Of a stretch of 64,000 nt of DNA, positions 25,723 to 35,116 are shown one piece after another. The stretch spans positions 2,046,001 to 2,110,000 of the forward strand of contig OY761615.1 in NCBI GenBank assembly GCA_963664845.1. Direction: 5' to 3'. The translations under genes were made by a program, and so were the position numbers. Under the pieces are notes generated by a model. It worked only from the letters and a program-made list of their open reading frames with translations, was not told the DNA's origin and made no database searches. Source of the DNA: CAIYTF01 sp963664845. GTDB lineage: Bacteria > Bacteroidota > Ignavibacteria > Ignavibacteriales > Ignavibacteriaceae. Position 1 is the stretch's first letter, and each line of letters begins with the position of its first letter.

Positions 25723-27990
25723 ATGAGAATTTTAATGAACAGAATAATTTTAGCGGCGGTTATTTGGGTGCTGTCCTGCCAAGGAATATTTCCCCAAAAG
25801 CTTCTTCCCTTCAAGCTGCCCGATTCAGGGCAAACAGGAAGCTTCACTGCAACCAAGGGTGAGGATGCGGACTTCCAGATCAATCCGCCGTCGCTTATTG
25901 ATAACGGAGACGGAACAATCACCGATAATGTTACCGGACTTATGTGGCAGAAAACTGACGGAGGGGAAATGACTTTTGAAAGTGCGTCCGCTTATGTTAA
26001 GAGCCTGGCAGTGGGAGGATATACAGACTGGCGGCTTCCAACATGCCACGAGTTGTTCAGCATTAATAATTACAGCAACCTTAATCCGGCACTGAATACA
26101 GTATTCTTCACAAAGTCCACGGCTGAGTATTGGTGGGGCAGCGAGCGCAGGATAGATGATACAACAAAGATATGGGTGGTAAATGCGGGCGGCGGCGTTG
26201 GCCCTCATCCAAAGTCAGAAACTGTGAGCGCAGGAGGAGCGAAAAAGTTTCATGTCAGAGCAGTACGTAACCTTTTTTCAACAACATTTTCTGTAACTCA
26301 TTTTACGGATAACGGCAACGGGACAATAAGAGATAATTATACGGGATTGACCTGGCAGAAAATCCAATCTTCTGTTACAATGAGTTGGGAAGAAGCACTT
26401 GAATATGCCAGCTCACTCTCCCTGGCAGGGAAATCCGATTGGCGGGTGCCGAATGTGAAGGAGCTGCAGTCACTCAATGATGAAAAATTATGCAAGCCAT
26501 CGATAAATAACGATTACTTCATTAATGCGCTTTCCGGAAGTTTCTGGTCTTCAACAACCATGATAAATACTACAACCGTTGCATGGGATATGAATGTCGA
26601 TTATGGAATTGTATCCTACAATGACAAAACAGTTAAGGAAAATGTGTTACTGGTTCGCGGAGGAATGGACAATCGCGATCTGAATATTATTGATGTTCCG
26701 ATTCCGGGTGGCTCTTTTGCAATGGGTGATCATTTTGGTTTTGTTGATCCGTCACATCCAAGTGATGAATTGCCGATTCATATCGTAACTCTTGATTCCT
26801 TTTATATGACAAAAACCGGGATAACCAACCAGCAATTTCTTGCGTTTCTGAACGCATCCATCCTTGCCGGGACAATCGAAGTGAAAAACGGTATTGTTTA
26901 CAGCACCGGAACTCCCGACAGTATTTGCTTTACGAATCAGTATTCCTCCCCGTATAGCATATCGTTTGACGGTAAAGCATTCACGATTGTTGATTTCAGA
27001 ACAAATCACCCGGTGGTAGGAGTTATATGGTACGGCATTCTTGCATACTGCAATTGGTTGAGTCTCCGGAATGGGCTTCAGGAATGTTACACTCTTAACA
27101 CCCAGAGCTGTGATTTTACAAAGACGGGATATCGCCTTCCGACGGAAGCCGAAAGGGAATACTCAGCCAGAGGTGGGCATACAAACCCCTATTTCAACTA
27201 CACACTTGGAAATGCAATAGACATTACTGCAATGAATTTACCAGGTTCCGGGGACCCTTATGAGCCTGGTGCGTATCCAAATACCACTCCTGCAGGGTTC
27301 TATGACGGGAAGCTGAAACTAAAGACTGAATACAACTGGCCGGGAAACGCGGTGAGTTACCAGACCTCCGACGGAATTAATGGGTTTGGTTTATACGATA
27401 TGCAGGGCAATGTTTGGGAGTATATAAATGATTGGTATGGAACGAATTATTACAGTGTAAGCCCTTCCCTTAACCCCAGAGGCCCGGATACCGGCTCTGC
27501 TATGCCCGACGGCAAGCCGTATAGGGGAATGCGAGGCGGCAACTGGTATAACGGCCTGGTAACAAATGGAATAAATGACGGTCACTCAAGAGTCTCCAAC
27601 CGGGACCCGGCATACTACCGTGGACCTATTGCAGAGAAGGATTCCTGGAGCGAAGTGGGGTTTCGTGTTGTGAGAAAAAACTTGGGCAATGCATCAGTAG
27701 TTAACGGGTCAGGTGCAAAGCATCCGGAAGGGTTATGGTTGAATCAAAACTACCCCAATCCATTTAATCCGGAAACTACAATCAACTTCTCTATTCCGAT
27801 TCAGGGGCATGTATCATTGAAGGTGTATAATGCGCTTGGTCAGGAATTGCTGGCGCTCATTGATAAGGTTATGGCGAGCGGGAATTATTCCATTCCATTT
27901 AGGGGGACTTCCTTTCCCAGTGGAGTGCTGTTCTATAAACTGCAGACTGAGAACTGTGTAATTGTGAAGAAGATGCTTTTAATAAAATAA
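25723..27990 (+). CDS. Secreted DUF1566 / formylglycine-generating-enzyme-like protein with T9SS domain
   Basis: A 755-residue mosaic: signal peptide; two DUF1566 modules (DNGDGTITDNVTGLMWQK... and DNGNGTIRDNYTGLTWQK..., each ending with TDWRLP- or SDWRVP-type motifs); a SUMF1/FGE-sulfatase-modifying domain (PGGSFAMGD, MTKTGITNQQFLAFLN, GYRLPTEAEREYSARGG, MQGNVWEYINDWYG, RGGNWYNG); and a C-terminal sorting domain (NYPNPFNPETTI). The SUMF1 fold is often used for non-catalytic binding in such proteins. No sulfatase is encoded nearby, so an activating role is doubtful. It lies in the run of cargo genes. Confidence 0.8.
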   Translation: MRILMNRIILAAVIWVLSCQGIFPQKLLPFKLPDSGQTGSFTATKGEDADFQINPPSLIDNGDGTITDNVTGLMWQKTDGGEMTFESASAYVKSLAVGGYTDWRLPTCHELFSINNYSNLNPALNTVFFTKSTAEYWWGSERRIDDTTKIWVVNAGGGVGPHPKSETVSAGGAKKFHVRAVRNLFSTTFSVTHFTDNGNGTIRDNYTGLTWQKIQSSVTMSWEEALEYASSLSLAGKSDWRVPNVKELQSLNDEKLCKPSINNDYFINALSGSFWSSTTMINTTTVAWDMNVDYGIVSYNDKTVKENVLLVRGGMDNRDLNIIDVPIPGGSFAMGDHFGFVDPSHPSDELPIHIVTLDSFYMTKTGITNQQFLAFLNASILAGTIEVKNGIVYSTGTPDSICFTNQYSSPYSISFDGKAFTIVDFRTNHPVVGVIWYGILAYCNWLSLRNGLQECYTLNTQSCDFTKTGYRLPTEAEREYSARGGHTNPYFNYTLGNAIDITAMNLPGSGDPYEPGAYPNTTPAGFYDGKLKLKTEYNWPGNAVSYQTSDGINGFGLYDMQGNVWEYINDWYGTNYYSVSPSLNPRGPDTGSAMPDGKPYRGMRGGNWYNGLVTNGINDGHSRVSNRDPAYYRGPIAEKDSWSEVGFRVVRKNLGNASVVNGSGAKHPEGLWLNQNYPNPFNPETTINFSIPIQGHVSLKVYNALGQELLALIDKVMASGNYSIPFRGTSFPSGVLFYKLQTENCVIVKKMLLIK

Positions 27991-28004
27991 GATTGGAGAT
28001 GCAA

Positions 28005-29726
28005 ATGAACACGAAAATAAACATGGGTATGGTTCTTTTATTATGCAGCGTCCTGTTCACAGGAACAATATTAGGGCAAACGAGAACTGTCGGCTTGTTC
28101 TTGCATGACACAGCACAAACGTTTAAAGGTTATACTCTGTTCGCTCCCAAGCAAAACACTATGACCTATTTGATCAACAATGAAGGCAGGATTGTTCATC
28201 AGTGGACGGCCAGCAAATATCCTCCCGGTCAGTCAGTTTATTTACTTGAAAATGGAAATATTCTCAGGTCGTGCATGACAAAAGGAAAGCTTAGCAGCGG
28301 GGGCGGTGAAGGCGGCAGGGTGGAAGAATACAACTGGAACGACAGCCTCGTCTGGTCATTGGATTTTTCAACTGATACCTATATGCAGCACCATGATATA
28401 AGGAGATTGCCCAATGGAAATATTCTGATGCTTGTGATAGAAAAAAAGACTTATGATGAAGTGATAGCCGCCGGGTTTAACCCAAATAAATTCCAACCGG
28501 AGATTGCGCAAAAGGGTATGATGGTTCCGGATTATGTTGTTGAAATACAACCAACAAAACCGGTCGGAGGAAATGTGGTGTGGGAATGGCATACATGGGA
28601 TCATTTGATTCAGGACTATGACTCAACAAAGCTAAACTATGGTGTTGTTAAATCTCATCCGGAGCTAATAGATGCGGCAGGAGATCAAAAAGCACTTCCG
28701 GCCTTCTGGAATCACATGAACTCAATTGACTATAATCCGGCTTTTGACCAAATAGCGTTGAGCGTGAGAGGGAACAGTGAAGTATGGATAATTGATCACA
28801 GCACTACCACAACAGAGGCCAAGGGGCACACAGGAGGTGTACGCGGTAAAGGTGGTGACCTGATCTATAGGTGGGGAAATCCAATAGCCTACAGAGCCGG
28901 CACTGCCAGTTCACAGCGATATTTTCAGCAGCATGATGTGGAATGGGTGCGCTCCGATTGCCCGGGCGCAGGAAACCTCACCTGCTTTAATAATGGCTTG
29001 GGCAGAGGTGATTATTCAACCGTAGACGAATTCACTCCTGCGGTGGATGTAAATGGAAACTATTCTCTCACTGCAGGTTCTGCTTTTCCCCCAAGTACCT
29101 ATATATGGACGTACAAAGGAACTTCAGCTAGCCCAATGTACTCGGAAAATATTTCGGGTGCATATCGCCTGCCAAACGGCAATACTATCATCTGTTCAGG
29201 AACTGTGGGAGAATTCCGTGAAGTCACCCCTGCAGGTGATATTGTTTGGAAATATGTGTGTCCCGTGGACAATAAGGGGCGGTTAACGCAGGGCGATTCG
29301 ATTCCTCAAGATCCGGCTCGCATGGGAGAATTAATGAACTCGGTTTTCAGGGTTTATAAATATCCGTATACGTATGCTGCATTCAGTGGAAGGTATCTGA
29401 CACCTGGCGATTTTGTGGAAAAATATCTGACGGCAACTGATAAATCCACCGGCCAATTATCAAGGTCATTTGTACTCTTTCAGAATTATCCCAACCCGTT
29501 TAATCCGTCAACCACTATCCGGTATACGGTACCCGCTGCAGGGCTGGTCACCCTCACCGTTTATGACGTGCTTGGACGTGAAATAAAAGTCTTGGTGAAT
29601 GAAGAGAAAAACATCGGCGAATACTCTGTTGCATTTAATGCGGGAAAGCTTTCTTCCGGTTTATATTTTTATACGCTTCATACGGGAGCTTATATTTCAA
29701 CAAAAAAATTGTTGCTGTTGAAATGA
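28005..29726 (+). CDS. Secreted aryl-sulfate-sulfotransferase-like protein with T9SS domain
   Basis: About 573 residues from the ATG at 28005, chosen because GGAG at 27995-27998 lies 6 bases before it and a signal peptide (MNTKINMGMVLLLCSVLF) follows. The main part is an arylsulfotransferase (ASST)-like beta-propeller (GRIVHQWTASKYPPGQSVYLLENGNIL, MQHHDIRRLPNGNILML, WNHMNSIDYNPAFDQI, FQQHDVEWV, SGAYRLPNGNTIICSG). In this family a catalytic His takes the sulfuryl group; the relevant His is plausibly in HHDI. The last 85 residues are a sorting domain (NYPNPFNPSTTIRY). Many such T9SS propellers in this branch are of unknown activity. Confidence 0.8.
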   Translation: MNTKINMGMVLLLCSVLFTGTILGQTRTVGLFLHDTAQTFKGYTLFAPKQNTMTYLINNEGRIVHQWTASKYPPGQSVYLLENGNILRSCMTKGKLSSGGGEGGRVEEYNWNDSLVWSLDFSTDTYMQHHDIRRLPNGNILMLVIEKKTYDEVIAAGFNPNKFQPEIAQKGMMVPDYVVEIQPTKPVGGNVVWEWHTWDHLIQDYDSTKLNYGVVKSHPELIDAAGDQKALPAFWNHMNSIDYNPAFDQIALSVRGNSEVWIIDHSTTTTEAKGHTGGVRGKGGDLIYRWGNPIAYRAGTASSQRYFQQHDVEWVRSDCPGAGNLTCFNNGLGRGDYSTVDEFTPAVDVNGNYSLTAGSAFPPSTYIWTYKGTSASPMYSENISGAYRLPNGNTIICSGTVGEFREVTPAGDIVWKYVCPVDNKGRLTQGDSIPQDPARMGELMNSVFRVYKYPYTYAAFSGRYLTPGDFVEKYLTATDKSTGQLSRSFVLFQNYPNPFNPSTTIRYTVPAAGLVTLTVYDVLGREIKVLVNEEKNIGEYSVAFNAGKLSSGLYFYTLHTGAYISTKKLLLLK

Positions 29727-29940
29727 TAGTTTGCCTTACCTGTCTTAATTTAATTGGTGCGTCTTCCGGTACGGTTGTTGGGAACGCTATAGCATAGCTA
29801 AATCGGATGGTAACTATGGGCATGTCTGCCAAGAATGCTCAATCTGCCAGGCTGACTTTCTATGTACCCTGCTCCCGGCTTTTCCCGCCGGCGTGAGCGT
29901 TTATTTCGCGTTTTGGAGAAAAGCACAGGGATTTATGCAA
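29727..29940. other. Gap between T9SS cluster and amt
   Basis: No gene seen. The stretch is moderately GC rich; no convincing terminator was seen after the ASST-like gene. Confidence 0.4.
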
Positions 29941-30027
29941 AAATATCGATATTTATAAGGCAAAAAGGCTAAATTAAATAAAAAAACATGCATGAGTTTT
30001 TGCCAAGACCTTATTTAAATATAATAT
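29941..30027 (+). promoter_or_regulatory. Promoter region of amt with palindrome
   Basis: TTGCCA at 30000-30005, 16 bases, TAATAT at 30022-30027, about 34 bases before the amt ATG. A perfect 14-base palindrome AAATATCGATATTT lies at 29941-29954, about 46 bases before the -35 box, a place where a nitrogen regulator could bind (inference). Confidence 0.4.
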
Positions 30028-30060
30028 TGTGCATTACTAATTAAATAAATCAGGTTAGCA

Positions 30061-31365
30061 ATGTCAAAGTTTTGGTCTTCTGCAATGTTTTTACTCATTA
30101 TTGTCTCAATAGTGGGCGCGGTTGCCCCTTTTCCGGTTGCGCAACTCAAAGGTGGCCCCATCAATATTGGCGATACTGCCTGGATGCTTACGGCCACAGC
30201 GCTTGTACTTCTCATGACTCCGGGGCTTTCCTTTTTCTATGGCGGCATGGTGAGTCCCAAGAATGTTATTTCCACAATGCTTCAGAGCTTCATCGCTATG
30301 GGTGTAATAAGTGTACTTTGGGTGGTTGTAGGTTTCAGCCTTGCATTTGGCGACAGTATAGGTGGTATAATTGGTAATCCATTAACGTATATGTTCTTCA
30401 GAGGCGTCACTGCGGAAACTCACCCTGCTCTCTCTCCGACAATTCCGTTTGTGCTCTTTGCCTTTTTCCAGTTAAAATTTGCCATTATAACTCCTGCGCT
30501 CATTACCGGTTCTTTTGCCGAGCGGGTAAAGTTTTCTTCCTATCTGGTGTTCATGGTGTTATTCTCGCTATTCATTTATGCCCCGCTGGCGCACATGACC
30601 TGGCATCCGGACGGAATCCTTCATAAGCTTGGCGTTCTTGATTTTGCCGGCGGAACTGTGGTTCATATGTCCGCGGGATTTGCTGCTCTGGCCGGAGCCA
30701 TATTTCTGGGAAGAAGAAAATCCCATATTGATAACGAAAAACATGTTCCGGCCAACATTCCTTTTGTCATGCTGGGTACTGGGCTTCTGTGGTTTGGGTG
30801 GTTTGGGTTTAATGCAGGATCTGCTATGGGAGCTAATGGGCTGGCCGCAATGGCGTTTGGAACCACCAATACCGCCTCCGCCGCTGCAGCGATGGCATGG
30901 CTGTTCTTTGATGGCATGATGGGGCGGAAGCCATCTGCGCTTGGGGCTTGCATTGGCGCGGTTGTGGGGCTTGTAGCCATCACACCGGCGGCCGGGTATG
31001 TTACCATAGGACAGAGTATCTTTATAGGCGCTTTTGCCGCCATTATCAGCAACATGCTGGTTTCGCTAAAATCCAGGACATCATTGGACGACACCCTGGA
31101 TGTGTTCCCTTGCCACGGTGTTGGAGGAATGGTTGGAATGCTTCTGACGGCCGTATTTGCCAGGGAGGTTGGTCTGCTTTCAGGGCATTTTCAAACATTT
31201 CAAATACATTTACTTGCATTGGTTGTTGTGGGAATTTTCACCTTTGGCGGGTCGTATCTGCTCTATCTGTTGACAGACAAACTTATTCCACTCAGAGTAG
31301 CCGAAGACCATGAGGAGGAGGGGCTTGATGTTAGTCAGCATGGTGAAAGTGTACTTCAAAATTAA
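30061..31365 (+). CDS. amt: Ammonium transporter Amt
   Basis: A 434-residue integral membrane protein of the Amt/MEP/Rh family: DTAWMLTATALVLLMTPGLSFFYGGMV near the N-terminus, DFAGGTVVHMSAGFAALAGAI in the middle, FPCHGVGGMVGML in the later half, about eleven membrane helices. The conserved histidine pair of the pore is in HGVGG and an earlier LAHMTWHP segment. It brings in NH3/NH4+. No glnK gene next to it, unlike the usual amtB-glnK arrangement, and the next downstream object is the candidate sRNA. The C-terminal tail is acidic and short. Confidence 0.93.
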   Translation: MSKFWSSAMFLLIIVSIVGAVAPFPVAQLKGGPINIGDTAWMLTATALVLLMTPGLSFFYGGMVSPKNVISTMLQSFIAMGVISVLWVVVGFSLAFGDSIGGIIGNPLTYMFFRGVTAETHPALSPTIPFVLFAFFQLKFAIITPALITGSFAERVKFSSYLVFMVLFSLFIYAPLAHMTWHPDGILHKLGVLDFAGGTVVHMSAGFAALAGAIFLGRRKSHIDNEKHVPANIPFVMLGTGLLWFGWFGFNAGSAMGANGLAAMAFGTTNTASAAAAMAWLFFDGMMGRKPSALGACIGAVVGLVAITPAAGYVTIGQSIFIGAFAAIISNMLVSLKSRTSLDDTLDVFPCHGVGGMVGMLLTAVFAREVGLLSGHFQTFQIHLLALVVVGIFTFGGSYLLYLLTDKLIPLRVAEDHEEEGLDVSQHGESVLQN

Positions 31366-31439
31366 GTTAGGGTAATGCAGGAAGGAATATGTATTAGTAA
31401 GGTTTAAATATTAAATTTTATTAATTTCGGCAAAAAAAC

Positions 31440-31468
31440 TTGACATATGGCTAATTTATATTTATAAT
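31440..31468 (+). promoter_or_regulatory. Consensus sigma-70-type promoter
   Basis: TTGACA at 31440-31445, exactly 17 bases, TATAAT at 31463-31468: both boxes perfect. No gene follows on this strand; a terminator lies about 140 bases downstream. Confidence 0.7.
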
Positions 31469-31474
31469 TGTGCT

Positions 31475-31652
31475 GAGACAATTAATTAAATAAGGGTCGT
31501 CGCAACAGCAGGCAACTTTATTTAGTTGAACCAATGAAGAAAGTGTAATCGAACAGATTAACGAATAAGAAGAATAATTTAAAATTTCATACGTGCATCC
31601 TTATGAAGGAAGGCGGAGTCGATGTGAAAGCGTGGACCACCGCCTTTTTTTT
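31475..31652 (+). ncRNA. Candidate small RNA (about 175 nt)
   Basis: Defined by a perfect -35/-10 pair (31440-31468) and a strong terminator (31610-31652) with no reading frame of note between: the only start gives a four-codon MKKV peptide. Several small stems (for example TCCTT-atg-AAGGA) lie within. It does not match any RNA class I can recognise by eye (6S, tmRNA, SRP and RNase P were considered). Placed after amt, so a role in nitrogen response is only a guess. The next gene is convergent. Confidence 0.45.
31610..31652 (+). terminator. Intrinsic terminator of the candidate sRNA
   Basis: AAGGCGG (31610-31616) pairs with CCGCCTT (31640-31646); an inner GTC/GAC pair extends the stem; T-run from 31645 to 31652. 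A textbook Rho-independent terminator on the plus strand. Confidence 0.85.
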
Positions 31653-31682
31653 GCCATACCGGTCCCAATGAATAACTTAGGT

Positions 31683-32336
31683 TCACTTCCCGTTTACATT
31701 CCCAGCGCTTAACCCAAATCTCACCGGCTGTTCAATACCGCGTTTAACGAAACGTATTTTGGCTGAGGAGATGTTATTGTCTTTTCCAAAATAAAGCAGG
31801 AGCTGTTTACTTTCTCCCGGAAGCAATTCCCTGTTATAAAGATTATTTAAATTATGCGTTTTATAAAACTCGATTTGTTTTCCCTCAACGATTTCGTTAT
31901 ACAGCAGCAAGCTGATTGAACCCCCGAGAAGCGAATAACCGACTGCATCAGAATTTTTCATTCCCAAAATTCCCAATAAAACTGCCGACACTCCTGAAGC
32001 ACCGGTAATCCACATTGATTGTCTGGAATAGGTCTTTTTGAAATGGTCGTCCAAGGCGTTGTTCATAAATCCATCACCCGTATAGCGTATGGTGAATGCA
32101 CTTGCATTTTGAACTTCGATATACGCAGCCTGCATTTCACCTGCAAAGAGGTCGCCAAAGAAATCTTTATTTTCAGTTTCGCTCATTGGCTTAATACAAA
32201 CAGAAATGCTGTCCTTCGTTTCAATGACCCCTCTTCCCAAATTGCCAAAGTGCAGTGCAGGCGGGTTATAGGTTGCGCAGGAACACAGGAGAAAAGTGCA
32301 TAACACAAAAAAGATTGCTCTGATGCAGGAGGACAT
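31683..32336 (-). CDS. Predicted lipoprotein of unknown function
   Basis: About 217 residues. The start at 32336 gives a signal with lipobox LLCSC; the longer frame to 32417 was rejected as it adds a hydrophobic leader before a second signal. The mature part is a mixed beta protein with MKNSDAVGYSLLGGSISLLLYNE, a hydrophobic stretch that may be a membrane hairpin. I do not recognise a family. It lies 47 bases behind the PlpD-like gene, on the same strand, and could be its partner. Confidence 0.6.
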   Translation of the reverse strand: MSSCIRAIFFVLCTFLLCSCATYNPPALHFGNLGRGVIETKDSISVCIKPMSETENKDFFGDLFAGEMQAAYIEVQNASAFTIRYTGDGFMNNALDDHFKKTYSRQSMWITGASGVSAVLLGILGMKNSDAVGYSLLGGSISLLLYNEIVEGKQIEFYKTHNLNNLYNRELLPGESKQLLLYFGKDNNISSAKIRFVKRGIEQPVRFGLSAGNVNGK

Positions 32337-32383
32337 GGCAGACGTTACCTTAAATAGTGGATTTAAAAACAGGCACCACCATG

Positions 32384-35101
32384 TTAATAGTAAAACCCAA
32401 TTGAAAAATAAAAACACACGGGACCCAATCGCACTAACCTGCTATCACCGGTTCCGGTGAAGACAAAACTCCTGCCGACGGAAATATCCGCGGGGCCGAT
32501 GGGCGTGTCAAACGACAACGTGGTGCCAATGCCATGGTGAAAATCTGCAAGTTTCAATTCATTCTGAACCTCCCAGACTGAGCCAAGGTCATATCTGAAC
32601 TGAAGATAGCTGTCCACAAAGATTTTAAAGGGGAGATGATGGCGATATTCAATTGAGGAAAGGAATATTTGCCTGCCGCGTAATTCGTTCTCGCGCATTC
32701 CAAAGAACGAATATTGACCGCCCAATGAATATTCCTGGGTAAGCGGAAGGGTACGGTCAGCAAAGCCAATTCTTGCACCGGTGGAAATGGTGTGGTTTTG
32801 TCCAAGTGGAATATGGATTAAATATTCACCGCCAAAATTGGTATAGCCCAGGTCACTGCCAAGTGCCGCTGAAGCAATTTCATAATAGGCGTTGAAGCGT
32901 AATCCTTTTGTCGGGTAGGGATATTTGTCCTGAGTGTCAACGTTGGTTGATATTCTGATGGAGGCAATCCGGCTTTGAAATTCGAGGATCGTATCGTCGC
33001 GCAGATTCTTTGCCCTATTCATCTCGAAATTGCCGCGAATTACCAAATCGCCTAACCGTTCCACTTGTCGTCCGAGTGCAAACGAAAAGCCGTAAAATAT
33101 CTGCCTGTATTCTCCATTCTGATCTTTTTCATAATGATCAGCCGTCGATGTTTTTGATTCGCTGTATGTGTAGACGTCGTTAAACCGGTAAAATGCCGTA
33201 ACCGCGTAGTTATAATAGGAATCGAAAAGCCGGTTGGCGCGGTGATCGATGGAAAACGCCCTTGCACGCTGGCTCATGTATGCAGTCAACCCAACTTCTG
33301 ATCCCACCCCAAAAAGATTTTCGTCCCGGATATCAAGATTTCCCTGTGGCAGGTTTTCGTTGTCCATTTTGAATCCAAACCGTGCTATACCAGAACCTTT
33401 TTCATCAACGCGGAAGATGAGAACATTGCCTGCTTTCCTTCGTTCAAACGAGACCACAATATTGTTGAATATATTGAGCGCCCGGAGATTGGCCAATGCC
33501 TGTTTAAAGTTTGAACTTTGAAAGACCTCCCCGTTTTCCATAGGAATTTCTCGCCTGATAACCCGGGGCTTGGTTCCGGTGAGCCCGTCAATTTCAATTT
33601 GACTCACCACACCCGGATTGAAACTGAAGGTGAGTTCGCCAATGGCGGGATTAAAATTTATCGAATCAATCTCGGCAAGTGAATACCCGAGATCCCGGTA
33701 GAAGCTCAGAATTTCCTTAGCAGCCCGCATCACCTTTTTTGCCGAATAGGGGATCCCAATAAGTGTGTTCATGATATGGCTGACGGAATCATTTTCCGAC
33801 AGTATATTCCCAATGAACCTGCAGGTCTCTATGCTGGGATTCAGTTTTCCGGTAAAGGTGACGAAAGACGTATCATTCCTGCCCTCAATTTCAACTGCCA
33901 GGTCTTGGTAGTCGTTATATTGATTCAGCGCATATAAGAAGAAAAGAATGTCGCTTTTGTCAAGCTTTGGAGCCTTAAAGAACTCACTGCAGGTAACCAT
34001 AAGATACGAGGGTGCTGAAACCAAAACAGGATTTGTAAAGGTAGTATCAGTTTTCGCGAGTTCCTTAAGGAAGAGTGACTTTAGCATTCTGTTCAGAGAA
34101 TCACATAAAGGCGCTGCTGCGGCATAGCCGAGCGCAATAGCAGAATCTATCGATTGAAATTCGGTGGAGATGATGTTAGGCATCTTCGGTGTTATTATAA
34201 AGTTTGCTTTCTGCAGTTGAAATTCGTTGAGATGCTGCATGGGGATGCTGATAATTTGGTCAGCAACGTACCAGGGCAAATCCAGTTCGGGCCGGGTGTG
34301 CAATTCACTGGTGGTGTTAACGGCAACCACGAAGCTGGCCCCCTCGTTATGTGTTATTTCAACCGGGATGTTGGCCACCAGCCCGCCGTCTACCAGAAGC
34401 ATTGAATCCATTGCAATGGGTGAAAGCAGAAACGATACGCTGGAACTTGCACGAAGTGCCTGGGCAATGGAACCGGAACGCAGCACAACGGGTCTTCCCC
34501 GTACCAGGTCAGTGCTTACTGCACGGAATCTGGTCTCAAGTTCATCAAAACTATTGTGCAAACGAATGGGAGCCTGAAAGGAGAGAATGTTTAAATAATT
34601 GGTAAGTTTTTGGCCGTCATTAATGGAGGTCGGAAGAACAGGATGCAGGCCTTTGATGCGTAATGAAAAAACAGATTTATCCTCGGTGAGCTTTTTTTCC
34701 AGAAACAATTCACGGCGATTAACCCTGGCGCTTGAGGAAAGAAGGTCGTTCCAGTCAGTGAATCGTGCAATAGAATCAAGCTCGTCTACAGAATATCCCA
34801 AAGAGAATAAGCCGCCAACTATGCTGCCCATGCTTGTGCCGCAGATGAGCTCAATAGGAACATGTTTTTCGACAAGTGCACGCAGAACTCCTATTTGCGC
34901 CAAGCCTCTTGCCCCGCCACCACTTAACGCGAGTCCGACAACCGGCTGTGGAACCGGTGTTGCCGATTCGAGCCCAAACTGTACTTTTCTTACGACATAT
35001 TCGGGCCGGATAATAACTTTTTGCGCTACTGCAGAGATACTGAGAAGCAAGAATAGAACAAAAACATTAAAGCGTCTTAGTGTACATTGCTGTCTGCGCA
35101 T
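32384..35101 (-). CDS. PlpD-like patatin phospholipase with POTRA and outer-membrane barrel
   Basis: A 905-residue protein of the type Vd-like layout: signal peptide (FVLFLLLSISAVAQ), patatin domain about residues 50-320 with SGGGARG (oxyanion), GTSMG (nucleophile Ser, GxSxG) and DGGLVANIP (catalytic Asp), then POTRA-like strands (about 350-560), and a BamA/Omp85-type C-terminal 16-strand barrel ending in FSIGFYY with the aromatic last residue. The patatin serine-aspartate dyad is complete, so lipid acyl hydrolysis is likely. The whole is a self-secreting or barrel-anchored lipase. Convergent to the sRNA region, upstream of the lipoprotein. Confidence 0.88.
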   Translation of the reverse strand: MRRQQCTLRRFNVFVLFLLLSISAVAQKVIIRPEYVVRKVQFGLESATPVPQPVVGLALSGGGARGLAQIGVLRALVEKHVPIELICGTSMGSIVGGLFSLGYSVDELDSIARFTDWNDLLSSSARVNRRELFLEKKLTEDKSVFSLRIKGLHPVLPTSINDGQKLTNYLNILSFQAPIRLHNSFDELETRFRAVSTDLVRGRPVVLRSGSIAQALRASSSVSFLLSPIAMDSMLLVDGGLVANIPVEITHNEGASFVVAVNTTSELHTRPELDLPWYVADQIISIPMQHLNEFQLQKANFIITPKMPNIISTEFQSIDSAIALGYAAAAPLCDSLNRMLKSLFLKELAKTDTTFTNPVLVSAPSYLMVTCSEFFKAPKLDKSDILFFLYALNQYNDYQDLAVEIEGRNDTSFVTFTGKLNPSIETCRFIGNILSENDSVSHIMNTLIGIPYSAKKVMRAAKEILSFYRDLGYSLAEIDSINFNPAIGELTFSFNPGVVSQIEIDGLTGTKPRVIRREIPMENGEVFQSSNFKQALANLRALNIFNNIVVSFERRKAGNVLIFRVDEKGSGIARFGFKMDNENLPQGNLDIRDENLFGVGSEVGLTAYMSQRARAFSIDHRANRLFDSYYNYAVTAFYRFNDVYTYSESKTSTADHYEKDQNGEYRQIFYGFSFALGRQVERLGDLVIRGNFEMNRAKNLRDDTILEFQSRIASIRISTNVDTQDKYPYPTKGLRFNAYYEIASAALGSDLGYTNFGGEYLIHIPLGQNHTISTGARIGFADRTLPLTQEYSLGGQYSFFGMRENELRGRQIFLSSIEYRHHLPFKIFVDSYLQFRYDLGSVWEVQNELKLADFHHGIGTTLSFDTPIGPADISVGRSFVFTGTGDSRLVRLGPVCFYFSIGFYY

Positions 35102-35116
35102 GGCAGAATTAATATA

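Noticed and set aside
30061..31365. Amt as part of an amt-glnK operon
   Set aside because: No glnK-like gene next to it on either side.
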